A DNA stretch of 64,000 nucleotides from positions 1 to 64,000 of the forward strand of contig NZ_QWLM01000016.1 of the NCBI RefSeq assembly GCF_003515945.1. Direction: 5' to 3'. Below the pieces are notes generated by a model. That model did no database searches. It was not told the origin of the DNA and was given only the letters and a program-made list of their open reading frames with translations. Origin of the DNA: Dermacoccus abyssi. GTDB lineage: Bacteria; Actinomycetota; Actinomycetes; Actinomycetales; Dermatophilaceae. The number at the start of each line of letters is the position of its first letter. The first letter of the stretch is position 1. Both the position numbers and the translations under genes were made by a program. This document shows, one piece after another, positions 17,579 through 26,015 of this stretch.

Positions 17579-17619
17579 CCGCCCCGGCAGCGCCCCCGCG
17601 AGGGACGCCGCCGGGGCGG
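17579..17619 (+). terminator. terminator after galU
   Basis: Thirteen-bp stem (17579-17591 / 17607-17619, one mismatch) rich in GC with a 15-base loop, followed by ATCTCTTCG. Confidence 0.65.
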
Positions 17620-17654
17620 ATCTCTTCGTGTGGCCCGTTGTCGGTGATGAGCGG

Positions 17655-17660
17655 CACAAT
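17655..17660 (+). promoter_or_regulatory. -10-like hexamer before moeA
   Basis: CACAAT ends six bases before the GTG start at 17667; the same hexamer and gap occur before the TetR gene on the minus strand at 40340. Confidence 0.45.
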
Positions 17661-17666
17661 GTAGGG

Positions 17667-18875
17667 GTGATCTCCCACGACGACCATCTCGCGCGCATCC
17701 TCGCGGCGGCGCCTGCGCCGCGGGTGGAGCGTCTCGCTGTGTCCGGCGGATCGCTGCTCGGACGCGTGCTCGCTGCGGACGTGAGGAGTGCCGTCGAGCT
17801 CCCGGCGTTCACCAACTCGGCGATGGACGGCTACGCCGTGCACTCCGCCGACGTGAACGAGCCCTGTGAGCTGCCCGTCGTCGGTGACATCGCTGCCGGA
17901 GACACTCGCTCCCTGAGCTGTGAGCCCGGCTCGACCTGGCGCATCATGACGGGCGCACCCATGCCCGAGGGAGCGGACGCCGTCGTGCCGGTGGAGCTGA
18001 CCGACGGTGGCGTGGAGCGTGTGCGGTTCGAGGCGGCGGCCACGCCGGGCAACCACATCCGTCATGCCGGCGAGGACGTACGGGTGGGCGACCTGCTCCT
18101 GCCGCGGGGTACGCACGTGGCGCCGCACCACGTGGCGGTGCTCGCATCGAGCGGCGTCGCGCAGGTCGATGTCGTCGCGCGGCCGCGCGTTGTCGTCGTC
18201 TCCACCGGTGACGAACTGCGGGCGGCCGGAAGCGAACTCGCCCACGGCCAGATCCACGACTCCAACGGCCCGATGCTCGCCGCGCTCGTCGAGGCCGCGG
18301 GGGCGCAACTCGTCGAACAGGTTCACCTGCCCGACGATGCCCGGGCCGTCTCGCAACTGCTCGAGCGGGCCGTGGAGAGCGCCGACGTCGTCATCACGAC
18401 CGGCGGTGTGAGCGCCGGCGCGTTCGACGTCGTCAAGGAGGCACTCATCGACGCCGGCGACGTGACGTTCGACAAGGTCGCGATGCAGCCGGGCAAGCCG
18501 CAGGGGTTCGGGCTGCTCGGCGAGCGCCGCGTACCCGTCTTCACCCTGCCCGGCAACCCGATGAGCACGCTGGTCTCCTTCCACGTCTTCGTCCTTCCGA
18601 CGCTCGACGCCATGGGTGGGCGCCCTCCCCGCGAGTGCGAGCGCGCCGTGGTCGAGCGCGGTTGGACGTCGCCGCCCGGGCGTGCGCAGTTCGCGCGGGT
18701 CGCGGTGCGTCGTGACGGTTCGGGGCGCCTCGTCGTCCACCCGAACTCACGCCAGGGCTCGCATCACCTCGGCGAACTGGCCGAGGCGAACGCGCTCGCC
18801 CTCGTACCGGCCGACGTCGACGTGGTTCAGGCGGACGACGAGCTCGACATCCAGATGCTGCTGACGAAGGAGTGA
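17667..18875 (+). CDS. moeA: molybdopterin molybdenumtransferase
   Basis: A 402-residue enzyme inserting molybdate into adenylylated molybdopterin, the last step of molybdenum-cofactor synthesis. Motifs in order: FTNSAMDGYAV, GDIAAGD, IMTGAPMPEGADAVVPVE, PRVVVVSTGDEL (start of the MogA-like domain), ITTGGVSAGAFDVVKEAL, QPGKPQGFGLLG and FTLPGNPMSTLVSFHVFV. A final beta-barrel domain IV is present. Start GTG 17667 is set by the -10-like CACAAT six bases upstream and by homologue length. moaC follows after one base and then the mog/moaB gene, forming a cofactor operon. Confidence 0.92.
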   Translation: MISHDDHLARILAAAPAPRVERLAVSGGSLLGRVLAADVRSAVELPAFTNSAMDGYAVHSADVNEPCELPVVGDIAAGDTRSLSCEPGSTWRIMTGAPMPEGADAVVPVELTDGGVERVRFEAAATPGNHIRHAGEDVRVGDLLLPRGTHVAPHHVAVLASSGVAQVDVVARPRVVVVSTGDELRAAGSELAHGQIHDSNGPMLAALVEAAGAQLVEQVHLPDDARAVSQLLERAVESADVVITTGGVSAGAFDVVKEALIDAGDVTFDKVAMQPGKPQGFGLLGERRVPVFTLPGNPMSTLVSFHVFVLPTLDAMGGRPPRECERAVVERGWTSPPGRAQFARVAVRRDGSGRLVVHPNSRQGSHHLGELAEANALALVPADVDVVQADDELDIQMLLTKE

Positions 18876-18876
18876 C

Positions 18877-19344
18877 ATGAGCGATCTCACGCACGTGCGG
18901 GCCGACGGCAGCGCGCACATGGTCAACGTGGCGGGCAAGGCCGTGACGCAGCGCTCTGCCTCGGCCGCCGGGCGGGTGCTCCTGCACCCCGACGCCATTG
19001 CCGCTCTGCGGGACGGCGCAGTGCCCAAGGGTGACGCTATCGCCGTCGCGCGTATCGCGGGCCTTCAGGCGGCCAAGCGCACCCCGGAGCTCATCCCGCT
19101 CGCGCACCCCATCGCCGTGCACGGAGTCGAGGTCGATCTCGACGTCTCTGACGACGGCGTCGACATCCGCGCCACGGTGGTCACCGCCGACCGCACCGGC
19201 ATCGAGATGGAGGCGCTCACCTGCGTCAGCGTCGCGGCGCTCGCGCTCATCGACATGGTCAAGGCCGTCGACAGGCACGCGCGCATCACGGACGTGCGGG
19301 TCGTCGCGAAGTCGGGTGGCCGAAGCGGTGACTGGCATGAGTGA
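18877..19344 (+). CDS. moaC: cyclic pyranopterin monophosphate synthase
   Basis: A 155-residue enzyme that turns the MoaA product (3',8-cyclo-GTP) into cyclic pyranopterin monophosphate, the first stable intermediate of the cofactor. Motifs: AHMVNVAGKAVTQRSASAAG near the N-terminus, AKRTPELIPLAHPI, and GIEMEALTCVSVAALALIDM with the catalytic region MVKAVDRHARI. Full length for the family. It begins one base after moeA and overlaps the next gene by eight bases, so the three are one transcript. moaA itself is not in the window. Confidence 0.95.
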   Translation: MSDLTHVRADGSAHMVNVAGKAVTQRSASAAGRVLLHPDAIAALRDGAVPKGDAIAVARIAGLQAAKRTPELIPLAHPIAVHGVEVDLDVSDDGVDIRATVVTADRTGIEMEALTCVSVAALALIDMVKAVDRHARITDVRVVAKSGGRSGDWHE

Positions 19345-19831
19345 TGCTCGCGCCGTCGTCGTGACGTGCTCCACGCGCGCCGCCGCGGGGCAGTACGAGG
19401 ACGAGACGGGGCCGGCCATCGTGAGCTGGCTCGAGGGCCGGGGATTCGAGGTCGCCTCCCAGGTCGTGCCCGACGGCGACGCGGTGGGCGCCGCGATCGG
19501 CGCGGCCCTCGGCGTGGGCGCCGACGTTGTCATCACCACGGGTGGCACCGGCGTCGCGCCGAGCGACGCCACCCCGGAGCAGACGCGCCCCCACCTGTTG
19601 GCCGACCTTCCAGGTCTCGCCGAGGCGGTGCGCGCTCGCGGTGTTGCGGCGGGCCTCCCGACGGCGGTTCTGTCGCGCGGTCTCGCCGGCGTTGCCGCGT
19701 CGGCCAACGCGACGGGCCGGGCGCTCGTCGTCAATCTGCCTGGGTCGAAGGGCGGCGTGAAGGACGGCCTCGCCGTGCTCGACGGTGTCATCGACCACGT
19801 TCTCGACCAGTTGCACGGCGGTGCGCATTGA
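19337..19831 (+). CDS. molybdopterin adenylyltransferase (MogA/MoaB type)
   Basis: A 164-residue protein of the MoaB/Mog fold that adenylylates molybdopterin before MoeA acts. Motifs: AVVVTCSTRAAAGQYEDETG, DVVITTGGTGVAPSDATPEQ and LVVNLPGSKGGVKDGLAVLD, which cover the ATP/MPT site. The ATG at 19337 lies within moaC (eight-base overlap); a longer frame upstream would be antisense-like and lacks family similarity. Whether it is mog or moaB by naming is uncertain; the activity is the same in most bacteria. Confidence 0.9.
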   Translation: MSDARAVVVTCSTRAAAGQYEDETGPAIVSWLEGRGFEVASQVVPDGDAVGAAIGAALGVGADVVITTGGTGVAPSDATPEQTRPHLLADLPGLAEAVRARGVAAGLPTAVLSRGLAGVAASANATGRALVVNLPGSKGGVKDGLAVLDGVIDHVLDQLHGGAH

Positions 19832-20430
19832 GCCGACGTCCGTGGCCGGTGACGATCGGTGGCGCCTGGAGCGGTTCGCGCATCGAGTTGCGGCCCCTAC
19901 ATCCTCGTCGTGACCGCGAGGAGTGGAGCGCGTTGCGCCGCGAGAGCAGCGCGTGGACGGGGCCGTGGGATTCGACGAACCCCTACCCGCAGCAGGCGTT
20001 GAGTTACCGCAAGGCCATCGCCTTCCAGGACGCCGAAGGGCGCGCGGGACGGCTGCTGCCGTGGGTACTCACCGTCGACGGGCGCCTGGCGGGTCAGGTG
20101 CACGTGTTCAGTATCGTGCGCGGCGCCCAGCAAGGCGGCACCATCGGGTACTGGATCGCCGAGCGATACGCGGGCCGAGGCATCACGCCGGCCGCGGTGG
20201 CCATGGCGATCGACCACTGCTTCGGCGTCGAACGGTTGCACCGCATCGAGATCAACGTGCGCCCCGAGAACGTCAATTCGCTTCGGGTGGTGGAGAAACT
20301 CGGACTCCGCGACGAGGGCGTGCGCCGTTCTTTCCTTCACATCGCGGGGGAGTGGCGTGATCACCGCACCTTCGCGGTGACGGCCGACGAGGTCGGTGCG
20401 GGCGGTCTCGTGGGGCGACTTTCGGGCTGA
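19828..20430 (+). CDS. rimJ: GNAT N-acetyltransferase, RimJ/RimL type
   Basis: A 200-residue GNAT acetyltransferase, probably acting on protein N-termini such as those of ribosomal proteins. Recognisable parts: RIELRPLHPRRDREEWSALR, the acetyl-CoA motif region GGTIGYWIAERYAGRGITPA, and HRIEINVRPENVNSLRVVEK. The TTG at 19828 overlaps the mog stop (TTGA) and gives MSRRPWPVTIGGAWSGSRIE, the usual beginning of actinobacterial RimJ; a GTG at 19849 is the alternative. The location after the moe/moa genes and before sepX is conserved in actinomycetes. Confidence 0.88.
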   Translation: MSRRPWPVTIGGAWSGSRIELRPLHPRRDREEWSALRRESSAWTGPWDSTNPYPQQALSYRKAIAFQDAEGRAGRLLPWVLTVDGRLAGQVHVFSIVRGAQQGGTIGYWIAERYAGRGITPAAVAMAIDHCFGVERLHRIEINVRPENVNSLRVVEKLGLRDEGVRRSFLHIAGEWRDHRTFAVTADEVGAGGLVGRLSG

Positions 20431-20501
20431 TACCCGAAACCCGTCAGGAACGAGGCGCGACACGCCCGGCGTGTCTCACTCGTTGTGATGTGTTCGACCC
20501 A

Positions 20502-20507
20502 TAGCCT
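20502..20507 (+). promoter_or_regulatory. -10 hexamer before sepX
   Basis: TAGCCT ends exactly seven bases before GTG 20515 and fixes that codon as the start; frames beginning further upstream would include the promoter. Confidence 0.6.
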
Positions 20508-20514
20508 TTGTGAC

Positions 20515-21465
20515 GTGAGATCCAGCAGCCTGATTTTCTTCGTCATCTTTGCCGTGTGGGCTGCCTCCATGCTCCAGCACTGGGTGCGGCGCCGCGAAGA
20601 CCTCGCAACGGCCCGCACCGTCGACCGATTCTCGGAGGCGATGAGGATGCTCGAACGTCGAACGCCGGTGAAGGCGCAAGCGACTCGTCGCGACGAGGAG
20701 GCGAAGCCGACGCTGCTTCGCCCCCAGGTCTCGGTCAAGGGTGCCAAGCCCGCTGCTGACGCTGCTGGCACCGAATCGGTCGCTCCTGCTGCCACTTCCA
20801 CGTCGAAGGCGACGAAGCGCGTCGGTGGTCTTTCCCTCTCTTCCCCGGAGGTGAAGGCCAGCGCGCTCCTCGCCGCTCTGGCACTCCTCGTGCTCACCGT
20901 CGTGCTCGCGCCGTTCGGTGTCGTGCCGGCGTGGACGCCGCTGCTCGGTCTCGCTGCTGTCGGTGGCGTCGTCGTGTGGCTGCGCCGCAGCGCCATCGCG
21001 GCACGTCAGGCTCGCGCGGCCAAGCCGGTCGCTCGTCCGGCGCACGCGCCCAAGGCGTCCGCCGAGGGTGCGACGAAGTCCGCCGCGGCGGCGCCGACCG
21101 CGAAGGCTGCCGCTCCGGCTGCCACCTCGACGAAGCGTTCGCCGCTCGTTGCGCAGACGCCGGTCGAGCGTGAGGAAGCTGTCGAGGTCGTCGAGACCGA
21201 GACGCACACGGACGCCGTCGCGAAGGCCGAGGCCGAGGTGTTCGACGCGCGCCAGTGGGCGCCGGTCGACGTCCCGCGCCCGACGTACACGATGAAGGCC
21301 AAGGCAGAGCGCGAGGAGGTTGCGCCTGCGGCCACGGTCGACGAGACAGACACCCGCCCGCTCGCCGCCCGCTACGAGAACGCACCCGTCGACGAGATTC
21401 CCTTCGATGGCATGGCCCTCGACGAGGACTACGACGAACTGCCCGAGGTCTACCGCGCCGGCTGA
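20515..21465 (+). CDS. sepX: SepX-like divisome membrane protein (formerly GlpR)
   Basis: A 316-residue actinobacteria-specific protein. The N-terminal membrane helix is RSSSLIFFVIFAVWAASMLQ, then HWVRRREDLATARTVDRFSE, the conserved start of the family. A second hydrophobic pair is at about 115-155 (ALLAALALLVLTVVLAPFGV, then TPLLGLAAVGGVVVWL). The rest is long, Ala/Lys/Glu-rich and probably disordered, ending in DELPEVYRAG. In Streptomyces SepX stabilises FtsZ rings and the divisome together with SepF. The chromosomal position after rimJ is the same. Low-complexity linkers are expected in this family. Start set by the leaderless -10. Confidence 0.82.
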   Translation: MRSSSLIFFVIFAVWAASMLQHWVRRREDLATARTVDRFSEAMRMLERRTPVKAQATRRDEEAKPTLLRPQVSVKGAKPAADAAGTESVAPAATSTSKATKRVGGLSLSSPEVKASALLAALALLVLTVVLAPFGVVPAWTPLLGLAAVGGVVVWLRRSAIAARQARAAKPVARPAHAPKASAEGATKSAAAAPTAKAAAPAATSTKRSPLVAQTPVEREEAVEVVETETHTDAVAKAEAEVFDARQWAPVDVPRPTYTMKAKAEREEVAPAATVDETDTRPLAARYENAPVDEIPFDGMALDEDYDELPEVYRAG

Positions 21466-21482
21466 CCCCGCCGCAACGTCCT

Positions 21483-21524
21483 GACGAAGGCGCCCATCGC
21501 TGTGAAGCGGTGGGCGCCTTCGTC
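21483..21524 (+). terminator. terminator after sepX
   Basis: Nineteen-bp stem (21483-21501 / 21506-21524, one G-U pair) with a four-base loop, starting 17 bases after the stop codon. Confidence 0.85.
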
Positions 21525-21566
21525 TGTCGCGGGTCGGCTGCTGCGTGGGTCGCCCTGTGGCGGCGG

Positions 21567-21640
21567 AAAACTCCCAAGGTTGGGCGTTGTAGGCCTGCCG
21601 ACGGCCATGTTCGGCGAACAAGGCCCAAGGTTGTGAGTTC
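21567..21640. repeat. imperfect long inverted repeat
   Basis: Arms at 21569-21584 and 21624-21639 match at 13 of 16 positions when one is inverted, and partial complementarity continues inward (TTGGGCGTTGT against TTGGGCCTTGT). It lies between the sepX terminator and the next gene's promoter. Looks like a decayed palindromic element. Confidence 0.5.
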
Positions 21641-21685
21641 TGCAGACGAGGGGTGCCTGAGTCGGGTGGCCGCGTCCAGGATTCG

Positions 21686-21691
21686 TAAGAT
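21686..21691 (+). promoter_or_regulatory. -10 hexamer before the small membrane protein
   Basis: TAAGAT ends seven bases before ATG 21699. Confidence 0.55.
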
Positions 21692-21698
21692 TTCGGCC

Positions 21699-22139
21699 AT
21701 GTCATCGTGCACGACGACCGACCCGCCGATGAAGCGATCGGCCGCAGTGTTCCTCATCGGGTTGCTCGCCTTCGCCACCGTGGCGTTCTGCGGCATCGGA
21801 GCGATGGCCTGGCTTCAGGCCGTGCAAGACCGCGCCACCGAGCCGGTGAAGGTGCACGGCGTGGTCACGGACCGGTTCTCGGGCGGCGGGGCAGGAAAGT
21901 CTCCGCGGCTGGCGATCTATCTCGATGATCGCCGGCTGGGGTTCATCGAGGGTGAGAGGCGGGTGGGGGAGGAAGTCGAGGTGAACCGTCTCGGCTCCGG
22001 CCAGTACAGCTGGGACCGGCCGAGTGCGTACGGCCACCTGCTCATCCCGCTGGCGCTACTCGTCCGGCTGATCCCCGAGACGTTCGCCGTGAGGAGCATC
22101 GTGCGCGGCCAGCGCGGGGCGACGTCCACGCGAAGATGA
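21699..22139 (+). CDS. small membrane protein of unknown function
   Basis: A 146-residue protein with two hydrophobic helices, at about residues 14-36 (AAVFLIGLLAFATVAFCGIG) and 108-125 (HLLIPLALLVRLIP), flanking an extracytoplasmic beta-rich segment (VKVHGVVTDRFSGGGAGKSP; RLAIYLDDRRLGFIEGER). This layout resembles DUF3592-type proteins, but the match is by topology only. Start chosen at ATG 21699 because of the leaderless -10; upstream in-frame sequence is intergenic repeat. Isolated gene. Confidence 0.6.
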   Translation: MSSCTTTDPPMKRSAAVFLIGLLAFATVAFCGIGAMAWLQAVQDRATEPVKVHGVVTDRFSGGGAGKSPRLAIYLDDRRLGFIEGERRVGEEVEVNRLGSGQYSWDRPSAYGHLLIPLALLVRLIPETFAVRSIVRGQRGATSTRR

Positions 22140-22246
22140 CGCGGGTGTCTCGGAGATGTCGACCGGGTGTCTGACGCTCGCCCTCGCAGCTCCTGCACAG
22201 GGTGGCAAGGATCCTTCCCTTGTGGTGTCCAAGGGGCCGGGTTGCG

Positions 22247-22277
22247 CGCAAGAAGGGAAGTTTCGGCCCTTCTTGCG
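22247..22277. terminator. hairpin in the gap after the small membrane protein
   Basis: Perfect 11-bp stem CGCAAGAAGGG (22247-22257 / 22267-22277) with a nine-base loop. About 110 bases after the stop at 22139; could end that transcript. The rest of 22140-22375 shows no gene or further structure that I can support. Confidence 0.5.
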
Positions 22278-22375
22278 GGAGGCGGCCACTGGGGTGGGTT
22301 CCCCTCCGCGCGCTATGGGGACTCCGTCGGGCTCGCTGGCGCTCGCCCTCCTCCTCGAATCACAGAGTTCTTAGA

Positions 22376-22432
22376 TGAACAGCACGAAGGCCCCGCGGCG
22401 AAAAGCGTGCCGCAGGGCCTTCGTGCTGTTCA
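22376..22432 (-). terminator. terminator of tRNA-Ala
   Basis: Perfect 18-bp stem (22376-22393 / 22415-22432) capped by a second GCGGC/GCCGC stem, starting two bases beyond the tRNA 3' end on the minus strand. Confidence 0.8.
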
Positions 22433-22434
22433 AG

Positions 22435-22507
22435 TGGAGCTATGGGGATTCGAACCCCAGACCTTCTCATTGCGAACGAGACGCGCTACCAACTGCGCCA
22501 TAGCCCC
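22435..22507 (-). tRNA. tRNA-Ala (anticodon CGC)
   Basis: Seventy-three-base cloverleaf on the minus strand: acceptor GGGGCTA/TAGCTCC (one G-U), D-stem GCGC, anticodon loop TTCGCAA with anticodon CGC (reads GCG), five-base variable loop, T-stem TGGGG/CCCCA with loop TTCGAAT. Discriminator A; CCA is not encoded and must be added. A strong terminator follows directly. Confidence 0.95.
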
Positions 22508-22642
22508 TTGAAGCGAGTGACACGTTACCACCGAGGTGAACACTCGGCCAACCGGTGTCGGCGAGCCGAGACCTCGCGCACACAACGGGGCCCGCCCTCC
22601 GCGAACGAGGAGCGGGCCCGCCCGAACGAGCAAGGCCGAGCG

Positions 22643-24099
22643 TCAGACCCTCGGCGGCCCGGACGTCGCGACGTCGTCGGCCACCTCGGCAGTATCGGCC
22701 GACTCGACGGCCCTGATGATCTCGTCCTCGCTGCCCCCACGGAAGCCGTGCTTCGCCACACCGACCCCGATGACGACGGCCGCGAGGCCGAGCGTCAGGA
22801 ACAGGTTGAGCTGCTGGTCCTCGCGCAGCGCCATCGCGCTCAGCGTGAACACGATGAACGCGATCGTCAGGTACGTCAACACCGGGAACGCCCACATGCG
22901 GACGGCCGGGCGGCGCCCGCCTTGTCTATCGCCGCACGTGCGCGCAGCTGCGTCACGGCGATGACGATGTAGACGAACAGTGCGATCGCGCCAGACGTCG
23001 ACAGCAGGTACGTGAAGATCTTCTCGGGCAGCAGATAGTTGCCGAACACCGCGAGGAAGCCCACCGCCACGGACGCCAGGATGGCCACCTGCGGCACGCC
23101 GCGCTTGTTCGTCGAGGCGAAGGCCTTCGGTGCGTCGCCGCGCTGACCGAGGCTGTAAACCATGCGGCTGGCCGTGTAGAGCGCCGAGTTCAGACACGAC
23201 GCAACCGCCGTCAGGATGACGAACGCGAGCACCGTCGCCAACTTGCTCAACCCCATGTTGTTGAGCGCCTCCTGGTAGGATCCGTTCTCCTGCAGCGAAG
23301 CGCTGTTCCACTTCGTCAGCGCGATGACGACGAAGATCGAGCCCAGGTAGAACAGCGAAATACGCCAGATGACGGAGTTCACGGCTTTGCGGATGCCCTC
23401 GACGGGGTTGTTCGACTCCGCCGCGGCGATCGTCACGATCTCCGTGCCCATGAACGTGAACATCGTTGTGAGCATGGCCGCGAGCACGCCGCTCCAGCCG
23501 TCGGCGAAGAAGCCGTAGTCGATGAAGCCGCTCAAGCCGGATGTGTGTGAACCGGGGAGCAGCCCGAGAATCGCAAACATACCGAGGCCGATGAACCCGA
23601 CGATGGCGAGCACCTTGACGAGCGCGAACCAGAACTCGAACTCGCCGTAGTTCGCGACGGAGAACAGGTTCGTCACCGTGAGCAGTGCCGTGATGATGAG
23701 CGCGAACACCCACTGGGGCCAGTCGATCCAGCCGGAGAGGATCTTCGCGCCGGCCGTGGCCTCGACCGGGATGACGAGCACCCAGAACCACCAGTACAGC
23801 CAGCCGATCGAGAACCCGGCCCAGCGCCCCAGCGCGCGGTCGGCGTAGACGGAGAAGGAACCCGAGTCGGGGTTCGCCGTCGCCATCTCGCCGAGCATGC
23901 GCATGACGAGGACGACGAGCGTCCCGGCGAGCGCGTAGGAGATGAGAACGGACGGGCCGGCGAGCTTGATCGCTGCGGCCGAACCGACGAAGAGGCCGGC
24001 GCCGATGACGCCCGCGATCGAGATCATCGTGACGTGCCGCGGCTTGAGGCCGCTGCTCAGGGCCGACGGTCCGTCGGAGACAGGCTGGGGTGCGTTCAT
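22643..24099 (-). pseudogene. amino-acid permease (APC family, GABA/aromatic type), one frameshift
   Basis: The first ~400 residues are a normal APC permease: ISIAGVIGAGLFVGSAAAIK after TM1, SYALAGTLVVLVMRMLGEMA, FMGTEIVTIAAAESNNP and NSALYTASRMVYSLGQRGDA, with about ten helices. Near 22905-22920 the frame changes; the other frame continues RRPAVRMWAFPVLTYLTIAF and ends in GVAKHGFRGGSEDEIIRAVE, giving the last two helices and tail. The break is one missing base beside a run of G residues in the region coding KAG-RRPA: adding one G restores a ~485-residue protein of normal length. Start ATG 24099 (an in-frame GTG lies three codons upstream). Real loss of function or a homopolymer error cannot be separated here. 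Confidence 0.75.
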
Positions 24100-24211
24100 G
24101 CGTCGCACTCTGCACCCGGCACCTGCACCACGGCAATATGCACAATCGAAGTTTCGGCGATCGTGCCGGGATCGTGACCTGACGTGCTCGGGCCCCGACG
24201 CCGAGGGCCCG

Positions 24212-25903
24212 TCAGATCCAGGACGGTAGCCACATCCGCCAGCTCCAGTGACTGTGCGGGATGACCTGGGCCGTGTAGATCGGCCAGAAGAAGATGAAGA
24301 CGCCGACGGCCAGCACGACGTACGCGCCGACCACCCCCGCGCCGATACGTCGACGCTTGAGCGAGGCGTGCGCCGGGCCGAGGATGAGGCCGAGACAGTA
24401 CGTCACCGCGAGGATGACGTAGGGCGCGAAAACGACGGCGTAGAACGTGAAGATCGTGCGCTCCTGGTAGCCGAACCAGGGCAGCCAGCCGGCCGCGATG
24501 AGGGCGAGCAGGACGCCGGGGCGCCAGTCGCGGCGCAGCGCCCACATGAACAGGCACACGAGGATGGCGCCGATACCGGCCCACCAGATGCTCACGTTGC
24601 CGAGCGACGTGATGGCCTTCGAGCACTCGTTGACGCCGCACCCCTCGACGCCCCTGGCCGGGCTCTCGTAGAAGAACGACGTGGGGCGCGTCTGCGCCAT
24701 CCAGGTCCACGGGTTCGACTGGTAGGTGTGCGGCGAGGTGATGCTCTTCGCCGAGTCGTACATCTGGATGTGGTACTGCCACAGGCTCCGCAGGGCGTCC
24801 GGCATCCACCCGAAGAGGCTCGAGTCGGGCGAGAAGCCGGTGTCCTTCGTCGCGGGGTTCTGTTCGGCCCAGTGACGACCCCAACCGTCGGTGGAGCGCA
24901 GCCAGCCGGCCCAGGTGACCAGGTACGTCAGGCAGGCCACGGGCACCATGATGAGCGCGCCGGTGAAGCCGTCCTTGACGATCGTGCTCGAGAACCAGCG
25001 GCGCGCCCCGATGGCGCGGCGGGCGCCCAGATCCCAGAAGACGCTCACGAGCCCGAGGACGACGAGGTAGAAGCCGTCCGACCACTTCGTCGCCATGCCG
25101 AGGCCCAGGCAGACGGCGGCGACCCAACGCCACGGACGCAGACCGAGCGACGGCCCGCCGAGGCGCAGCCGCTGGCCGATCTTGTCGTCGCCGTCCCACG
25201 TGCCGTCGTTCTTGAGCGTGGCGACCTTGTGGGCGAGCAGGCGACGGGTGCGGTCGCGGTCGGCGAGGATCGCGACGAACGCGGCGAGCGCCCAGAAGCT
25301 GACGAGCCCGTCGAGCACCGACGTGCGCGACATGACGAACTCCATGCCCTCGAACGCGGTGAGGATCGCGGCGATCGTCGCGAGGGTGGCGGAACGGAAC
25401 AGGTGCCAGGCGGCACGCCCGACGAGGAGCACCGCAAGCGTGCCGGCGAGCGCGACGGAGATGCGCCACCCGAACGACGATGTGATGCCGAACAGGTGCT
25501 CACCGGCGCCGATGACCCACTTGCCGAACGGCGGGTGGACGATGAAGTCCGGCTCCGGCCCGTAGACGGTGGCGACCTGGTTGTGCGTGAAGAACGCGTC
25601 GGGCTCGGGCATGTTCTCGGGCACCTTGCGCTCGTGCCCGTAGAGCATCATCGACCAGCCCTGCTTGACGTAATACGTCTCGTCGAACACGAGCTGGTGC
25701 GGTCGCCCGAGATCCCACAGGCGGAGGAACCCGGCCAGAACGGTGACGATCAGGGGGCCGATCCAGCCCCACAGCTTCGCCTTCGCGGTGAGCGGTTCGC
25801 CGAGCAGACGGCGGCGCAGATCGAGTTCTTCGCGCGAAACGCCGGTGGCGGGCTCGGCAGTCGCCGATTCGTCGTCGGGCTCGACGCTCGTGCTCGCATT
25901 CAC
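24212..25903 (-). CDS. protein O-mannosyltransferase (PMT, GT39)
   Basis: A 563-residue membrane protein that transfers mannose from polyprenyl-phosphate mannose to Ser/Thr of secreted proteins. N-terminal cytosolic ~45 residues, then multiple spans. The first external loop has DETYYVKQGWSMMLYGHER and HPPFGKWVIGAGEHLFGI, where the acidic D-E pair is catalytic in this family. The MIR-less actinobacterial form matches M. tuberculosis Rv1002c, which is also divergent from rsmI. Likely substrates include secreted lipoproteins such as the Rpf protein encoded nearby, with its Ser/Thr-rich linker (inference). A TAGGCT hexamer at 25969-25964 (minus) could be its -10. Confidence 0.92.
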   Translation of the reverse strand: MNASTSVEPDDESATAEPATGVSREELDLRRRLLGEPLTAKAKLWGWIGPLIVTVLAGFLRLWDLGRPHQLVFDETYYVKQGWSMMLYGHERKVPENMPEPDAFFTHNQVATVYGPEPDFIVHPPFGKWVIGAGEHLFGITSSFGWRISVALAGTLAVLLVGRAAWHLFRSATLATIAAILTAFEGMEFVMSRTSVLDGLVSFWALAAFVAILADRDRTRRLLAHKVATLKNDGTWDGDDKIGQRLRLGGPSLGLRPWRWVAAVCLGLGMATKWSDGFYLVVLGLVSVFWDLGARRAIGARRWFSSTIVKDGFTGALIMVPVACLTYLVTWAGWLRSTDGWGRHWAEQNPATKDTGFSPDSSLFGWMPDALRSLWQYHIQMYDSAKSITSPHTYQSNPWTWMAQTRPTSFFYESPARGVEGCGVNECSKAITSLGNVSIWWAGIGAILVCLFMWALRRDWRPGVLLALIAAGWLPWFGYQERTIFTFYAVVFAPYVILAVTYCLGLILGPAHASLKRRRIGAGVVGAYVVLAVGVFIFFWPIYTAQVIPHSHWSWRMWLPSWI

Positions 25904-26003
25904 CGTGGGCCGTCCTCAGAGGTCGTCCGGCGGCGTGCGCCGGGCGTGGAACCTTGCGCCCCGAGCCTAATCGGTGCGACCGGAGCGCGTGCACGAGCCG
26001 TGA

Positions 26004-26009
26004 CACGAT
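26004..26009 (+). promoter_or_regulatory. -10-like hexamer before rsmI
   Basis: CACGAT ends six bases before GTG 26016; weak hexamer, standard leaderless spacing. Confidence 0.4.
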
Positions 26010-26015
26010 GGGCCG

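Noticed and set aside
20515-21465. Ala/Lys-rich sepX middle region as a sign of a broken gene
   Set aside because: Long disordered linkers are normal for SepX, and the frame is intact from the leaderless start to the terminator.
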